Part shown: in pieces, positions 31,560 through 39,321 of the stretch
How the letters are laid out: each line of letters begins with the position of its first letter
Position numbering within the stretch: position 1 is the stretch's first letter
Source of the DNA: Pseudonocardia alni
GTDB lineage: Bacteria > Actinomycetota > Actinomycetes > Mycobacteriales > Pseudonocardiaceae
Assembly (NCBI RefSeq): GCF_002813375.1
Contig: NZ_PHUJ01000003.1
Span: forward strand, 3,844,001-3,908,000
DNA length: 64,000 bases
Reading direction: 5' to 3'
The notes under the pieces: generated by a model
What the model saw: only the letters and a program-made list of their open reading frames with translations
Databases searched by the model: none
Told to the model about the DNA's origin: nothing
Position numbers and translations under genes: made by a program

Positions 31560-32432
31560 TCAGCGGAAGACGACGGTCCGGTTGCCCTGGATCAGCACCC
31601 GGTCCTCCAGGTGCCACCGCAGCCCCCGGGCCAGCACCAGGCGCTCGATGTCGCGTCCCCGTCGCACCATGTCGGTCGCGGTGTCCCCGTGGTCGACGCG
31701 GGCGACGTCCTGCTCGATGATCGGGCCCGCGTCGAGGTCGGCGGTCGCGTAGTGGCAGGTCGCGCCGATCAGCTTGACCCCGCGCCGGTGGGCCTGGTGG
31801 TAGGGCCGCGCCCCGGCGAAGGACGGCAGGAAGCTGTGGTGGATGTTGATCGCCCGCCCGGCCCAGGCCTCGCACAGGTGCGCGGGCAGGACCTGCATGA
31901 AGCGGGCGAGGACGATCGCGTCGGGGGAGTCGTCGTCGACGAGCTTGCGGATCTCCTCGAACGCGGTGACCTTGCCCTGCTCGCGGGCCGGGTCGCCGGG
32001 CGCGGGGAACGGTACGTGGTGGAACGGCACCCCGTGCGCGGCGACGACCGGCTCCAGCGACGTGTGGTTGCCGATCACGCGGGTGATCTCCACCGGCAGC
32101 TCGCCCGCCCACACCCGGCCGAGGATGTCGTGCAGGCAGTGCTGGTCGCGGGTCACCAGCAGCACGGCGCGCTTGCGGACGCCGGTGTCGGAGATGCGGT
32201 GCTCACCACCCAGCTCGGCGGCGACCGGGGCGAACCGGGCGCGGAGCTCGTCGACGTCGAAGGGGACCGACGCGGCGTCGACGACCTGGCGGGTGCAGAA
32301 CACCCCGGCCTCGACGTCGGCGTGGTACGCGGCCTCGGTGATCGAGGCGCCGAGGTCGGCGAGGAACGTGCTGATCCGCGCGACGATGCCGGTGCGGTCC
32401 GGGCAGGACAAGGTGATCACGTAGTGGGACAT
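31560..32432 (-). CDS. purU: Formyltetrahydrofolate deformylase
   Basis: 290 residues. N-terminal ACT domain (YVITLSCPDRTGIVARISTF) followed by a formyltransferase-like catalytic domain with INIHHSFLPSFAGARPYHQA (Asn-His), IGATCHYATADLDAGPIIEQD (catalytic Asp) and the HGDTATDMVRRGRDIERLVLARG tail. It hydrolyses 10-formyl-THF to THF and formate, balancing the one-carbon pool. Its ATG shares a base with the stop of the DUF2505 gene (TGATG), so the two are coupled. The longer open frame upstream is a shadow. Confidence 0.95.
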   Translation of the reverse strand: MSHYVITLSCPDRTGIVARISTFLADLGASITEAAYHADVEAGVFCTRQVVDAASVPFDVDELRARFAPVAAELGGEHRISDTGVRKRAVLLVTRDQHCLHDILGRVWAGELPVEITRVIGNHTSLEPVVAAHGVPFHHVPFPAPGDPAREQGKVTAFEEIRKLVDDDSPDAIVLARFMQVLPAHLCEAWAGRAINIHHSFLPSFAGARPYHQAHRRGVKLIGATCHYATADLDAGPIIEQDVARVDHGDTATDMVRRGRDIERLVLARGLRWHLEDRVLIQGNRTVVFR

Positions 32433-32929
32433 CAGGAGATCCGGGAGAGGGTGAACTGGGTCTCGGCGGCGAGCAGCTGCTCGATCTGCCCGGCGACCGC
32501 CTGCTCGATCTTCGCACCCACCAGCGGGACCTTGACCGTGACCTCGGCCCGGATCCGGACCTCGCTGCCGCCGTCGACGTCGGCGATCCGCATCACCGAC
32601 CGCGCGGTGGCGGGGGTGCCGATGACCTTCACGGAGCCGGTGCCGTCGTAGACGCCCTCGCTGCCGGCCCGCCACTGCTCGCTGCGGTCGATCTGCAGGT
32701 CCCCGCCGGGTACGAACGACGACACGATCGACGGCAGGTGCTCGCCCGGGATCCCGTGCCGCAGTGTGTAGCGGACGCCGTCGGCGGTGGTCTCGTAGGC
32801 GGTCACCCCGGCCCCGGGGCCGCCGATGTGACGCAGCTGCTCCTCCAGGAGATCGCGGTCGACCATCGCCGCGTAGACCTTCGAGGCCGGATGCGCGGAC
32901 GTTGCGCGGTAGTCGATCGAGCGCGGCAT
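32432..32929 (-). CDS. DUF2505 family protein
   Basis: 165 residues with the DUF2505 pattern: MPRSIDYRATSAHPASKVYA at the start, then EEQLRHIGGPGAGVTAYE, GDLQIDRSEQWR, and an ending VPLVGAKIEQAVAGQIEQLL that resembles START/SRPBCC-type lipid-binding folds. Function unknown; possibly a small-ligand carrier. First gene of a two-gene operon with purU and divergent from murB with 23 bp between starts, so the promoters overlap. Confidence 0.88.
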   Translation of the reverse strand: MPRSIDYRATSAHPASKVYAAMVDRDLLEEQLRHIGGPGAGVTAYETTADGVRYTLRHGIPGEHLPSIVSSFVPGGDLQIDRSEQWRAGSEGVYDGTGSVKVIGTPATARSVMRIADVDGGSEVRIRAEVTVKVPLVGAKIEQAVAGQIEQLLAAETQFTLSRIS

Positions 32930-32952
32930 GGGCGAAGGCTACCGTTGCGGTC

Positions 32953-34002
32953 GTGAGTTCCCCCGCTCCGACAACGGTCGACCCGATGCTCAGTGCGCAC
33001 ACCACACTGCGCCTCGGCGGACCGGCCTCCCGCATCGTGCGCGCCGAGGGCGCGGCCGAGGTGGTCGACGCCGTCGCCGCGGCCGACCGGGCCGGGGAAC
33101 GGGTCCTGCTGGTGGGCGGCGGGTCGAACCTCGTCGTCGCCGACGCCGGGTTCGACGGGACCGCCGTGCTGCTGGCGGGGCGCGGGATCGGCCACGAGCG
33201 CGACGGCGACCGGGTGCTGCTGACCGTCGAGGCCGGTGAGGACTGGGACGACGTCGTCGCCGCGACCGTCGCCGACGGGCTCGGCGGGCTGGAGTGCCTG
33301 TCCGGTATCCCCGGGCGGACCGGCGCGACCCCGGTGCAGAACGTGGGCGCCTACGGCGTCGAGGTCGCCGACCTGCTCGTCGACGTCGACCTCTACGACC
33401 GGCGCACCGGCACCGTCCGCGAGCACGTGCCCGCCTCCGAACTGGGGCTCGCCTACCGCACGAGCGTCCTCAAGGGCAGCGACGACGCGATCGTCCTGCG
33501 GGTGCGCTTCGCGCTGCACGCCGACGGCCGCTCCGCCCCGATCCGCTACGGCGAGCTCGCCCGCACCCTCGGCGTCGACCCGGAGACGCGGACCGATCCG
33601 GCCGCCGTCCGTGAGGCGGTGCTCGGGCTGCGCCGTGGCAAGGGCATGGTCCTCGACGCCGAGGACCACGACACCTGGTCGGCCGGCTCGTTCTTCACCA
33701 ACCCGATCCTGCCCACGGACCGGGCGCCGCAGGTCGACGGCCTGGCCGCGTGGCCCGCGGGAGAGGGCCGGGTCAAGCTGAGCGCCGCCGGGCTGATCCA
33801 GAACGCCGGGTTCGGCCGCGGGCACGCCGGCCCCGGCGGCCGGGTGTCGCTGTCGACGCGGCACGTCCTGGCCCTCACCCACCGCGGCGGGGGGACGACG
33901 GCCGACCTGCTGGCCCTGGCCCGTGAGGTGCAGGGCGGCGTCGCCGAGCGGTTCGGCGTCACCCTGCGTCCCGAGCCGGTGCTGGTGAACTGCGCCGTCT
34001 GA
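32953..34002 (+). CDS. murB: UDP-N-acetylmuramate dehydrogenase
   Basis: 349 residues. FAD-binding motifs: TLRLGGPASR, LLVGGGSNLVVAD and LSGIPGRTGATPVQNVGAYGVEV. The catalytic serine lies in WSAGSFFTNPIL and the terminal glutamate in LRPEPVLVN, with LSAAGLIQNAGFGRG before it. It reduces UDP-GlcNAc-enolpyruvate with NADPH to UDP-MurNAc in peptidoglycan synthesis. Start is GTG 32953, with TACCGT 7 nt upstream indicating leaderless translation. Confidence 0.96.
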   Translation: MSSPAPTTVDPMLSAHTTLRLGGPASRIVRAEGAAEVVDAVAAADRAGERVLLVGGGSNLVVADAGFDGTAVLLAGRGIGHERDGDRVLLTVEAGEDWDDVVAATVADGLGGLECLSGIPGRTGATPVQNVGAYGVEVADLLVDVDLYDRRTGTVREHVPASELGLAYRTSVLKGSDDAIVLRVRFALHADGRSAPIRYGELARTLGVDPETRTDPAAVREAVLGLRRGKGMVLDAEDHDTWSAGSFFTNPILPTDRAPQVDGLAAWPAGEGRVKLSAAGLIQNAGFGRGHAGPGGRVSLSTRHVLALTHRGGGTTADLLALAREVQGGVAERFGVTLRPEPVLVNCAV

Positions 34003-34133
34003 CACCCTCTGTGTCCGAGCGTCCGGTTCGCGTTGCGCCGCACGGGGGAGCACCGTCCTCCTGCTGATCACGCGTACCGGTCCCGGCGTACCGTCGGTGC
34101 ACAACGCAGGAGATCGAGTACGCGGGGGAACGG

Positions 34134-35306
34134 TTGCGACGGGTTCTGATCGTCGTGGTGGCGCTGATCGGCGCGCTGGGCGTCGTCGGGGCGGTGGCCC
34201 TCGCGGCCCCGCCGCAGGGCCCGGCGGTGCCGCAGGCCGCCCCGGCCCCGGCCGGACCACAGGTGAGCTACCAGCCGGCCGCCTCGGCGTCGTCGGCGAA
34301 CCCGGCACAGCCGGTCTCGGTCCGCGCGGCGGGCGGCACGCTGGACGGGGTGTCGCTGACCGGCCCGGACGGCGACGCCGTCGACGGCGCGCTGTCCCCG
34401 GACCACACCACCTGGACCAGCAGCGGTGATCTGGATTTCGCGACCACCTACACCTGGCACGGGCGCGCCGTCGCCCCGGACGGCACGGCGACCCCCGTGC
34501 AGGGCACCGTCGCGACGCTGGAACCCGCCCACACCGTGCGCGGCACCCTGAACATCGGCGACGACCGCACCGTCGGCATCGCCGCGCCGATCGAGATCCA
34601 GTTCGACCGGCACGTCGAGGACCGCGCCGCGATCGAGAAGGTCCTGAAGGTCACGACCTCGAAGGAGGTCGAGGGCGCGTGGGGCTGGCTGCCCGACGAG
34701 AACGGCGGCTCGCGCGTGCACTGGCGGCCGAAGGAGTACTGGCCGTCGGGCACGAAGGTGACCGTGGACGCGCCGCTCAAGGGCGTCGACTACGGCGGCG
34801 GCAGCTACGGCGCCGAGGACCTGACCACGTCGTTCGCGATCGGCCGCGCCCAGATCGTCGAGGCCGACGCCCGATCGTTCCGGATGATCGTGATCCGCAA
34901 CGGCAAGCAGATCGCGGACTACCCGGCGTCCTACGGCCTGGCCGACGACCCGAACCGCAACACGCGCTCGGGCATCCACGTCGTCACCGAGAAGTTCACC
35001 GACAAGCGGATGGTCTCGCAGCAGTACGGCTACGACGTCGTCGAGAAGTGGGCCGTCCGGATGAGCAACAACGGCGAGTTCATCCACGCCAACCCGGTGT
35101 CGGCCGCCGCGCAGGGGGCCGCGAACGTCACCCACGGCTGCGTGAACCTGTCGATCGAGAACGCCAAGGCGTACTACGACACCGTGCTCTACGGCGACCC
35201 GGTCGAGGTCACCGGCACCCCCGTGCAGCTCTCCGCCCGCGACGGCGACCTGTGGGACTGGACGCTGTCCTGGGAGAAGTGGAAGGGGTTGTCGGCGCTG
35301 TCCTAG
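34134..35306 (+). CDS. L,D-transpeptidase (YkuD) with Ig-like domains
   Basis: 390 residues from a TTG start. A signal peptide (RVLIVVVALIGALGVVGAVAL) lacks a lipobox cysteine, unlike some relatives. Two beta-rich Ig-like domains (about 60-240) precede the YkuD domain, with catalytic HGCVNLSIENAKAYYD and substrate loop FIHANPVSA. It makes 3-3 cross-links between diaminopimelate residues of peptidoglycan outside the membrane. The C-terminal extension with several Trp (LWDWTLSWEKWKG) is typical of actinobacterial enzymes. Lies downstream of murB on the same strand but with 131 bp between. Confidence 0.94.
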   Translation: MRRVLIVVVALIGALGVVGAVALAAPPQGPAVPQAAPAPAGPQVSYQPAASASSANPAQPVSVRAAGGTLDGVSLTGPDGDAVDGALSPDHTTWTSSGDLDFATTYTWHGRAVAPDGTATPVQGTVATLEPAHTVRGTLNIGDDRTVGIAAPIEIQFDRHVEDRAAIEKVLKVTTSKEVEGAWGWLPDENGGSRVHWRPKEYWPSGTKVTVDAPLKGVDYGGGSYGAEDLTTSFAIGRAQIVEADARSFRMIVIRNGKQIADYPASYGLADDPNRNTRSGIHVVTEKFTDKRMVSQQYGYDVVEKWAVRMSNNGEFIHANPVSAAAQGAANVTHGCVNLSIENAKAYYDTVLYGDPVEVTGTPVQLSARDGDLWDWTLSWEKWKGLSALS

Positions 35307-35322
35307 CGGGTACCCGCCCGCC

Positions 35323-35502
35323 ATGAGCGTTCCCGACGACCGCGCCGCCAGCCGTGCCACCCCGCTCCCGGAGGAGGAGGGCACCGAGCCCGGTGCCGAG
35401 CAGATCCTGCGCGAGTCCGAGGAGCGGATCGCCGGCGCCGCCCGGAGCGAGCGCCCCGGTGACGACGCCGACCAGAACCGCCGGTCGGAGGAGACCCTCT
35501 AG
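35323..35502 (+). CDS. Small acidic conserved hypothetical protein
   Basis: 59 residues, MSVPDDRAASRATPLPEEEG through AEQILRESEERIAGAARS to RRSEETL. The pattern (SxPDDRA, AExILxESEER, SEET at the end) matches a short disordered actinobacterial family of unknown function. It lies 16 bp after the L,D-transpeptidase stop on the same strand. No strong ribosome site (GCGGGTACCC region). The stop overlaps the convergent SDR stop by 4 nt. Confidence 0.7.
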   Translation: MSVPDDRAASRATPLPEEEGTEPGAEQILRESEERIAGAARSERPGDDADQNRRSEETL

Positions 35503-36236
35503 CGCCGGTGCCGCCGCGTGCCCGACGCCTGGTCGCGCGGCTTGAGCACGATCTGGTCCAGGTTGACGTGCGACGGCCGGGTCGCGGCGAAGACGATCGT
35601 GTCGGCGACGTCGTCGGCGGTCAGCGGGGTCAGGCCCTCGTAGACCTTCGCCGCCTTCTCGGCGTCACCCAGCCGCACCTCGGAGAACTCGGTCTCCACC
35701 ATGCCGGGGCAGATCTCGGTGATCCGGATCGGCTCGCCGAGCAGCTCCCCGCGCAGGGTGCGGTGCAGCATCGCCTGGGCGTGCTTGGCACCGGTGTAGC
35801 CGGCGCCGTTGTCGTAGAAGTCCAGCGCGGCGATCGAGGTCACCGTGACGATGTGCCCGTCGCCCGACGCCCGCAGCTTCGGCAGGAACGCCTGCGTCAG
35901 ACGCAGCGTGCCGGCGACGTTGGTCTCCCACATCCAGCGCCAGTCGTCCTCGTCGGCGTCGGCGACGGGCTCCAGGCCCTTCGCGCCGCCGGCGTTGTTG
36001 ACCAGCAGCTTCGCCTCGGGCACGGCGTCGGCGAAGGCGCGCACGGACTCCCGGTCGGTGACGTCGAGGGGCAGCGCGGTGCCGTCGATCTCCTGCGCGA
36101 TCTCCTCGCAGCGTTCCACCCGGCGGGCTCCCAGCACCACGTGGAAGCCCGCGGCGCCGAGGGCACGGGCGGTGGCGGCGCCGATCCCGGAGGAAGCACC
36201 GGTGACGACGGCGGTCGGACGGTCGTTCGCGGTCAT
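35499..36236 (-). CDS. Short-chain dehydrogenase/reductase
   Basis: 245 residues, classical SDR. Cofactor motif TGASSGIGAATAR, DVTDRES (adenine contact), NNAGG, catalytic Ser in VTSIAALDFYDNGAG and the YxxxK pair in YTGAKHA, then CPGMVETEF. An Arg in the first loop (ARRVER) favours NADP(H). The sequence resembles serine/3-hydroxy acid dehydrogenases of the YdfG type, but the substrate is not certain. ATG start; the longer open frame crosses the neighbouring DUF2530 gene. Confidence 0.92.
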   Translation of the reverse strand: MTANDRPTAVVTGASSGIGAATARALGAAGFHVVLGARRVERCEEIAQEIDGTALPLDVTDRESVRAFADAVPEAKLLVNNAGGAKGLEPVADADEDDWRWMWETNVAGTLRLTQAFLPKLRASGDGHIVTVTSIAALDFYDNGAGYTGAKHAQAMLHRTLRGELLGEPIRITEICPGMVETEFSEVRLGDAEKAAKVYEGLTPLTADDVADTIVFAATRPSHVNLDQIVLKPRDQASGTRRHRR

Positions 36237-36253
36237 GCCGGCGAGCCTATGAC

Positions 36254-36562
36254 CTACCTCGGCTCGACGCCGCGCTGCGCCGACCGGTCCCCGCGCCGGG
36301 CGGCGGCCCGCTGCGCCGAGAACACCGCGGCGCCGAACAGGCCCACCCCGACCCCGGCGATGCAGGTCCAGAACCAGGCGCCGGCGCCGCTCGCGGGATC
36401 GAACCCGGATCCGGTGACCATCACGAACGCGGCGGCGACGCCCGCGCCGACCGCCCACAGCAGCATCCCGCCGAGGATCACCGGCGGGGACTCGTAGAAG
36501 CGCGCCGGCAACGGCGGCGGGGGCGGGGGGTCGCTCGCGCGCTCGCTGTCGTGGGCCGTCAC
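36254..36562 (-). CDS. DUF2530-like small membrane protein
   Basis: 102 residues: a Pro-rich N terminus, then two transmembrane helices (ILGGMLLWAVGAGVAAAFVM, WFWTCIAGVGVGLFGAAVF) and a basic tail (RAAARRGDRSAQR). FYESPPVILGGMLLWAVG resembles DUF2530. GTG 36562 chosen because TAGGCT lies 8 nt upstream; the next start (36586) would lie upstream of that promoter. Divergent from the NCS2 permease gene. Confidence 0.78.
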   Translation of the reverse strand: MTAHDSERASDPPPPPPLPARFYESPPVILGGMLLWAVGAGVAAAFVMVTGSGFDPASGAGAWFWTCIAGVGVGLFGAAVFSAQRAAARRGDRSAQRGVEPR

Positions 36563-36627
36563 GGGGCCGTAGCCTAAACGGTGCACGTACGGAACCCGCA
36601 GCGTTGCACCGCGTCTAGGGTGTCGCC

Positions 36628-38061
36628 GTGATCGAGCGCCTGTTCCGCGTGTCCGAGCGCGGCTCCACCGTCTCCCGCGAGCTGCGCGGGGGTCTCGTCA
36701 CGTTCATGGCGATGGCCTACATCATCGTCCTGAACCCGCTGATCCTGGGCAGCGTCACGCCGGGCGACCCGTCGGCCAAGGCCGACGCGCTGGGCGGGAT
36801 CCTCCCGGTCGCGCAGGTCGCCGCGGTGACCGCCCTGGTCGCGGGCGTGATGACCATCATCTTCGGCGTCGTCGCGAACTACCCGTTCGCGATCGCCACC
36901 GGCCTGGGGATCAACACCCTGCTGGCGGTGACCATCGCGCCGCTGATGACCTGGCCCGCGGCGATGGGCCTGGTCGTCATCAACGGCGTGATCATCGTGA
37001 TCCTCGCCCTGACCGGCTTCCGGACGGCGGTGTTCAACGCCGTCCCCACCGAGCTCAAGACGGCGATCGCGGTCGGCATCGGCGCGTTCATCGCGCTGAT
37101 CGGCCTGGTCGACTCCGGCTTCGTGCGCCGGCTGCCCGACGCGGCCAACACCACGGTCCCGGTCGGACTGGGCACCGGCGGCTCCATCGCCTCCTGGCCG
37201 ACGTTCGTCTTCGTCGTCGGACTGATCATCGTCGGGGTGCTCGTCGCCCGCGGTGTCCGTGCGGGCATCCTCATCGGCGTCGTGGTGAACACGATCATCG
37301 CGATCGTCGTCGAGGCGATCGTCCGGGTCGGCCCGGGCGGCCCGACCAACCCCGGCGGCTGGTCGCTGGCCGTGCCCGCCATCCCGGACCGGATCGTCGG
37401 GCTGCCGGACCTGTCGCTGGTCGGGCAGGTCTCGCTCGGGGCGTTCACCCGGCTCGACATCATCACCGTCGTCCTGCTGATCTTCACCCTGGTGCTGGCG
37501 AACTTCTTCGACGCGATGGGCACGCTCACCGGCCTCGGCCGCCAGGCGGGCCTGACCGACTCCGACGACAAGCTCCCGGACGTCGGGAAGGCGCTGGTCG
37601 TCGAGGGCGCGGGCGCGGTCGCCGGTGGTGTGGGGTCGGCGTCGTCGAACACGATCTTCGTGGAGTCCGCGGCCGGCATCGCCGAGGGCGCACGGACCGG
37701 TCTGGCCAACGTGCTGACCGGTGTCCTGTTCCTGCTGGCGATGTTCTTCACGCCGCTGTACGCGATCGTCCCGGTGGAGGCCGCGGCCCCGGCACTGGTC
37801 GTCGTCGGCGCGCTGATGTTCCGCCAGATCACCTCGGTCTCGCTCGACGACCTGCGCACCGCGATCCCGGTGTTCCTGACGATCACGGTCATGCCGTTCA
37901 CCTACTCGATCGCGAACGGCATCGGCGCCGGTTTCATCAGCTACGTCGCGCTCGCCGCGGCCACCGGTCGCGCGCGGCAGGTCCACCCGCTGATGTGGGT
38001 CGTGGCGGTGCTGTTCGTGGGGTACTTCGGCGTGGGACCGTTGCGGGAACTGCTCGGCTGA
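36628..38061 (+). CDS. NCS2 family nucleobase permease (AzgA/GhxP-like)
   Basis: 477 residues, about 12-14 hydrophobic helices. Family motifs: RGGLVTFMAMAYIIVLNP, ANYPFAIATGLGINTLLA, ANFFDAMGTLTGLGRQAG and ASSNTIFVESAAGIAEGARTG, which match the AzgA-like subgroup that imports adenine, guanine or hypoxanthine by proton symport. GTG start with TAGGGT 6 nt upstream (leaderless). Monocistronic; the strong terminator at 38152 follows. The exact base transported is not certain. Confidence 0.92.
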   Translation: MIERLFRVSERGSTVSRELRGGLVTFMAMAYIIVLNPLILGSVTPGDPSAKADALGGILPVAQVAAVTALVAGVMTIIFGVVANYPFAIATGLGINTLLAVTIAPLMTWPAAMGLVVINGVIIVILALTGFRTAVFNAVPTELKTAIAVGIGAFIALIGLVDSGFVRRLPDAANTTVPVGLGTGGSIASWPTFVFVVGLIIVGVLVARGVRAGILIGVVVNTIIAIVVEAIVRVGPGGPTNPGGWSLAVPAIPDRIVGLPDLSLVGQVSLGAFTRLDIITVVLLIFTLVLANFFDAMGTLTGLGRQAGLTDSDDKLPDVGKALVVEGAGAVAGGVGSASSNTIFVESAAGIAEGARTGLANVLTGVLFLLAMFFTPLYAIVPVEAAAPALVVVGALMFRQITSVSLDDLRTAIPVFLTITVMPFTYSIANGIGAGFISYVALAAATGRARQVHPLMWVVAVLFVGYFGVGPLRELLG

Positions 38062-38084
38062 GAACCCGCCCTTGCGCCCGCGAC

Positions 38085-38103
38085 GAAGGTTAGGCTAACC
38101 TCA
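38085..38103 (+). promoter_or_regulatory. DtxR/IdeR-type iron box with promoter
   Basis: GAAGGTTAGGCTAACCTCA matches the IdeR/DtxR consensus TTAGGTTAGGCTAACCTAA at 16 of 19 positions, including the whole AGGTTAGGCTAACCT core. It covers a likely -10 (TAACCT, 38096-38101) that has TTGCGC 18 nt upstream (38072-38077). Iron-loaded IdeR bound here would block transcription to the right. Confidence 0.75.
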
Positions 38104-38107
38104 ATCT

Positions 38108-38190
38108 CGTCGCTTCGTGGTGGGAGCGGCGCGTCAGTTCGGGACAGGAGAAGGCCCCGGACCCCACAGGGTCCGGGGCCTCCTTCTTTC
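38108..38190 (+). ncRNA. Candidate iron-repressed small RNA
   Basis: From the predicted start 7 nt after the -10 to the T-rich end of the terminator is about 83 nt with no ribosome site and no plausible ORF. A promoter under an iron box followed this closely by a terminator and then a convergent gene leaves nothing else on this strand to express. The arrangement resembles the mycobacterial iron-responsive sRNA MrsI. The 5' half can form small stems (CGCT/AGCG, GTC/GAC). Unproven. Confidence 0.5.
38152..38190. terminator. Strong intrinsic terminator
   Basis: Perfect 13-bp stem AGGCCCCGGACCC / GGGTCCGGGGCCT with a CACA loop followed by CCTTCTTT on the plus strand. It can also stop the convergent GH16 gene. 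Confidence 0.88.
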
Positions 38191-38221
38191 CCCAGTCACA
38201 CCCGATCCGCCGCCGAGCGGG

Positions 38222-39136
38222 TCAGGGCGCGTAGATGCGGACCCAGTCGACCTGGAAGTCGAGCGAGTCCGGCGTGGTCGCGTCCGGCGCCGGGATCCAG
38301 TCGTCGCCGTAGGGGCCGATGTCCTGCTGCATCGCCAGGTGCATCGACCGCGGCGGGATCTGCTCCGGATCGGTGGTGCGGAAGACCTCGGCGCCGTCGA
38401 TGTAGAACACGACCCGGTCGGGCAGCCACTCGACGGCGTAGGTGTGCCACTGCGTGAAGTCGCCGCGGACGGTCTTGCCGACCTGGCTGTTGTCCTCTCC
38501 GTAGTGGACGATCGTGTGCGTCTCGTCGCGCTGCGGCTTCGGGATCTCCATGAAGTTGAGCTCGCCGCCCTCGGGCCAGTCCTCGGCGTCCGGCCAGAGC
38601 AGCGCCACGTCGCCGTAGCCGACGGCGGGGTTGGTCTTCGCCCGGATCTCCCAGCGGCCGTACTGCTGGCCGCCACGCCAGGCCAGACCGGCGGACGTGC
38701 GCCCCCGGCTGGTCAGGACGAGCTCACCGTTGCGCACGGAGATGTTCTCCGCGAGGTGCCGACCGTTGCCGCCGGTGGTCTCCCCGGTGTACGGGCTCCA
38801 GCGCGTGCGGTCGAGCGCGGCGCCGTCGAACTCGTCGTGGTCGGTGAGACGCCAGCCGTTGCGCACCGCCGCCTCGGTGTCCGAGCGTGACGCGGGGTCG
38901 AGCTCGCCGACCTCGGTCGGGCGTTCCTGGTCGTGCATCCCGCCCGGCGGCGTCGCCGGGGCCGACGGTGCGGGCGTCGGGGTCGACGAGCCGGTGAGCA
39001 GCGACGGGTCGGTGGCCACGGTGACGACACCGGCCAGCACGGCCAGACCCGCCACGATGCCGACGACGGCGGGCCAGCGGCGTCGCGACGGTGCCTCGGG
39101 ATCGTGCTCGGGCTCCTGCTCCGTCTGTTCCGGCAC
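38222..39136 (-). CDS. GH16 family glycoside hydrolase, membrane-anchored, atypical active site
   Basis: 304 residues. A cytoplasmic acidic N terminus, one transmembrane helix (WPAVVGIVAGLAVLAGVVTVA) and a Pro/Thr linker lead to a GH16 jelly-roll domain: DHDEFDGAALDRTRWSPY, QYGRWEIRAKT, LLWPDAEDWPEGGELNFMEI, then HTYAVEWLPDRVVFYIDG. The catalytic ExDxxE motif reads ELNFME, with Asn for the central Asp; both Glu remain. This may lower or alter activity. The neighbouring paralogue has the normal motif. Probably acts on beta-1,3/1,4-glucan outside the cell. Confidence 0.9.
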   Translation of the reverse strand: MPEQTEQEPEHDPEAPSRRRWPAVVGIVAGLAVLAGVVTVATDPSLLTGSSTPTPAPSAPATPPGGMHDQERPTEVGELDPASRSDTEAAVRNGWRLTDHDEFDGAALDRTRWSPYTGETTGGNGRHLAENISVRNGELVLTSRGRTSAGLAWRGGQQYGRWEIRAKTNPAVGYGDVALLWPDAEDWPEGGELNFMEIPKPQRDETHTIVHYGEDNSQVGKTVRGDFTQWHTYAVEWLPDRVVFYIDGAEVFRTTDPEQIPPRSMHLAMQQDIGPYGDDWIPAPDATTPDSLDFQVDWVRIYAP

Positions 39137-39245
39137 GACCCCCTCCTCACTCGTCGACGGTGGGTCGGCGGCAGCCTAGGAGGGGACGGCTGTGGGGGAG
39201 CTGAGAAGTCCGGGCCACCTCCCGCGGCGGGGCCGGTCGGGGGCT

Positions 39246-39315
39246 CCATGATCGACGGTTGTGGAGCGCAGGGTGCGCTTCGCGTACCTCCGTACTCCAC
39301 AACCGGTGATCATGG
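39246..39315. repeat. Long palindrome between the two GH16 genes
   Basis: Arms 39246-39266 (CCATGATCGACGGTTGTGGAG less its last base is the key part) and 39295-39315 pair at 19 of 21 positions. The 28-nt centre can form a further small stem (GGTGCG / CGCGTACC). It starts 7 bp after the stop of the upstream minus-strand GH16 gene and could end its transcript; its form is that of a REP-like element. Confidence 0.75.
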
Positions 39316-39321
39316 CCGGGC

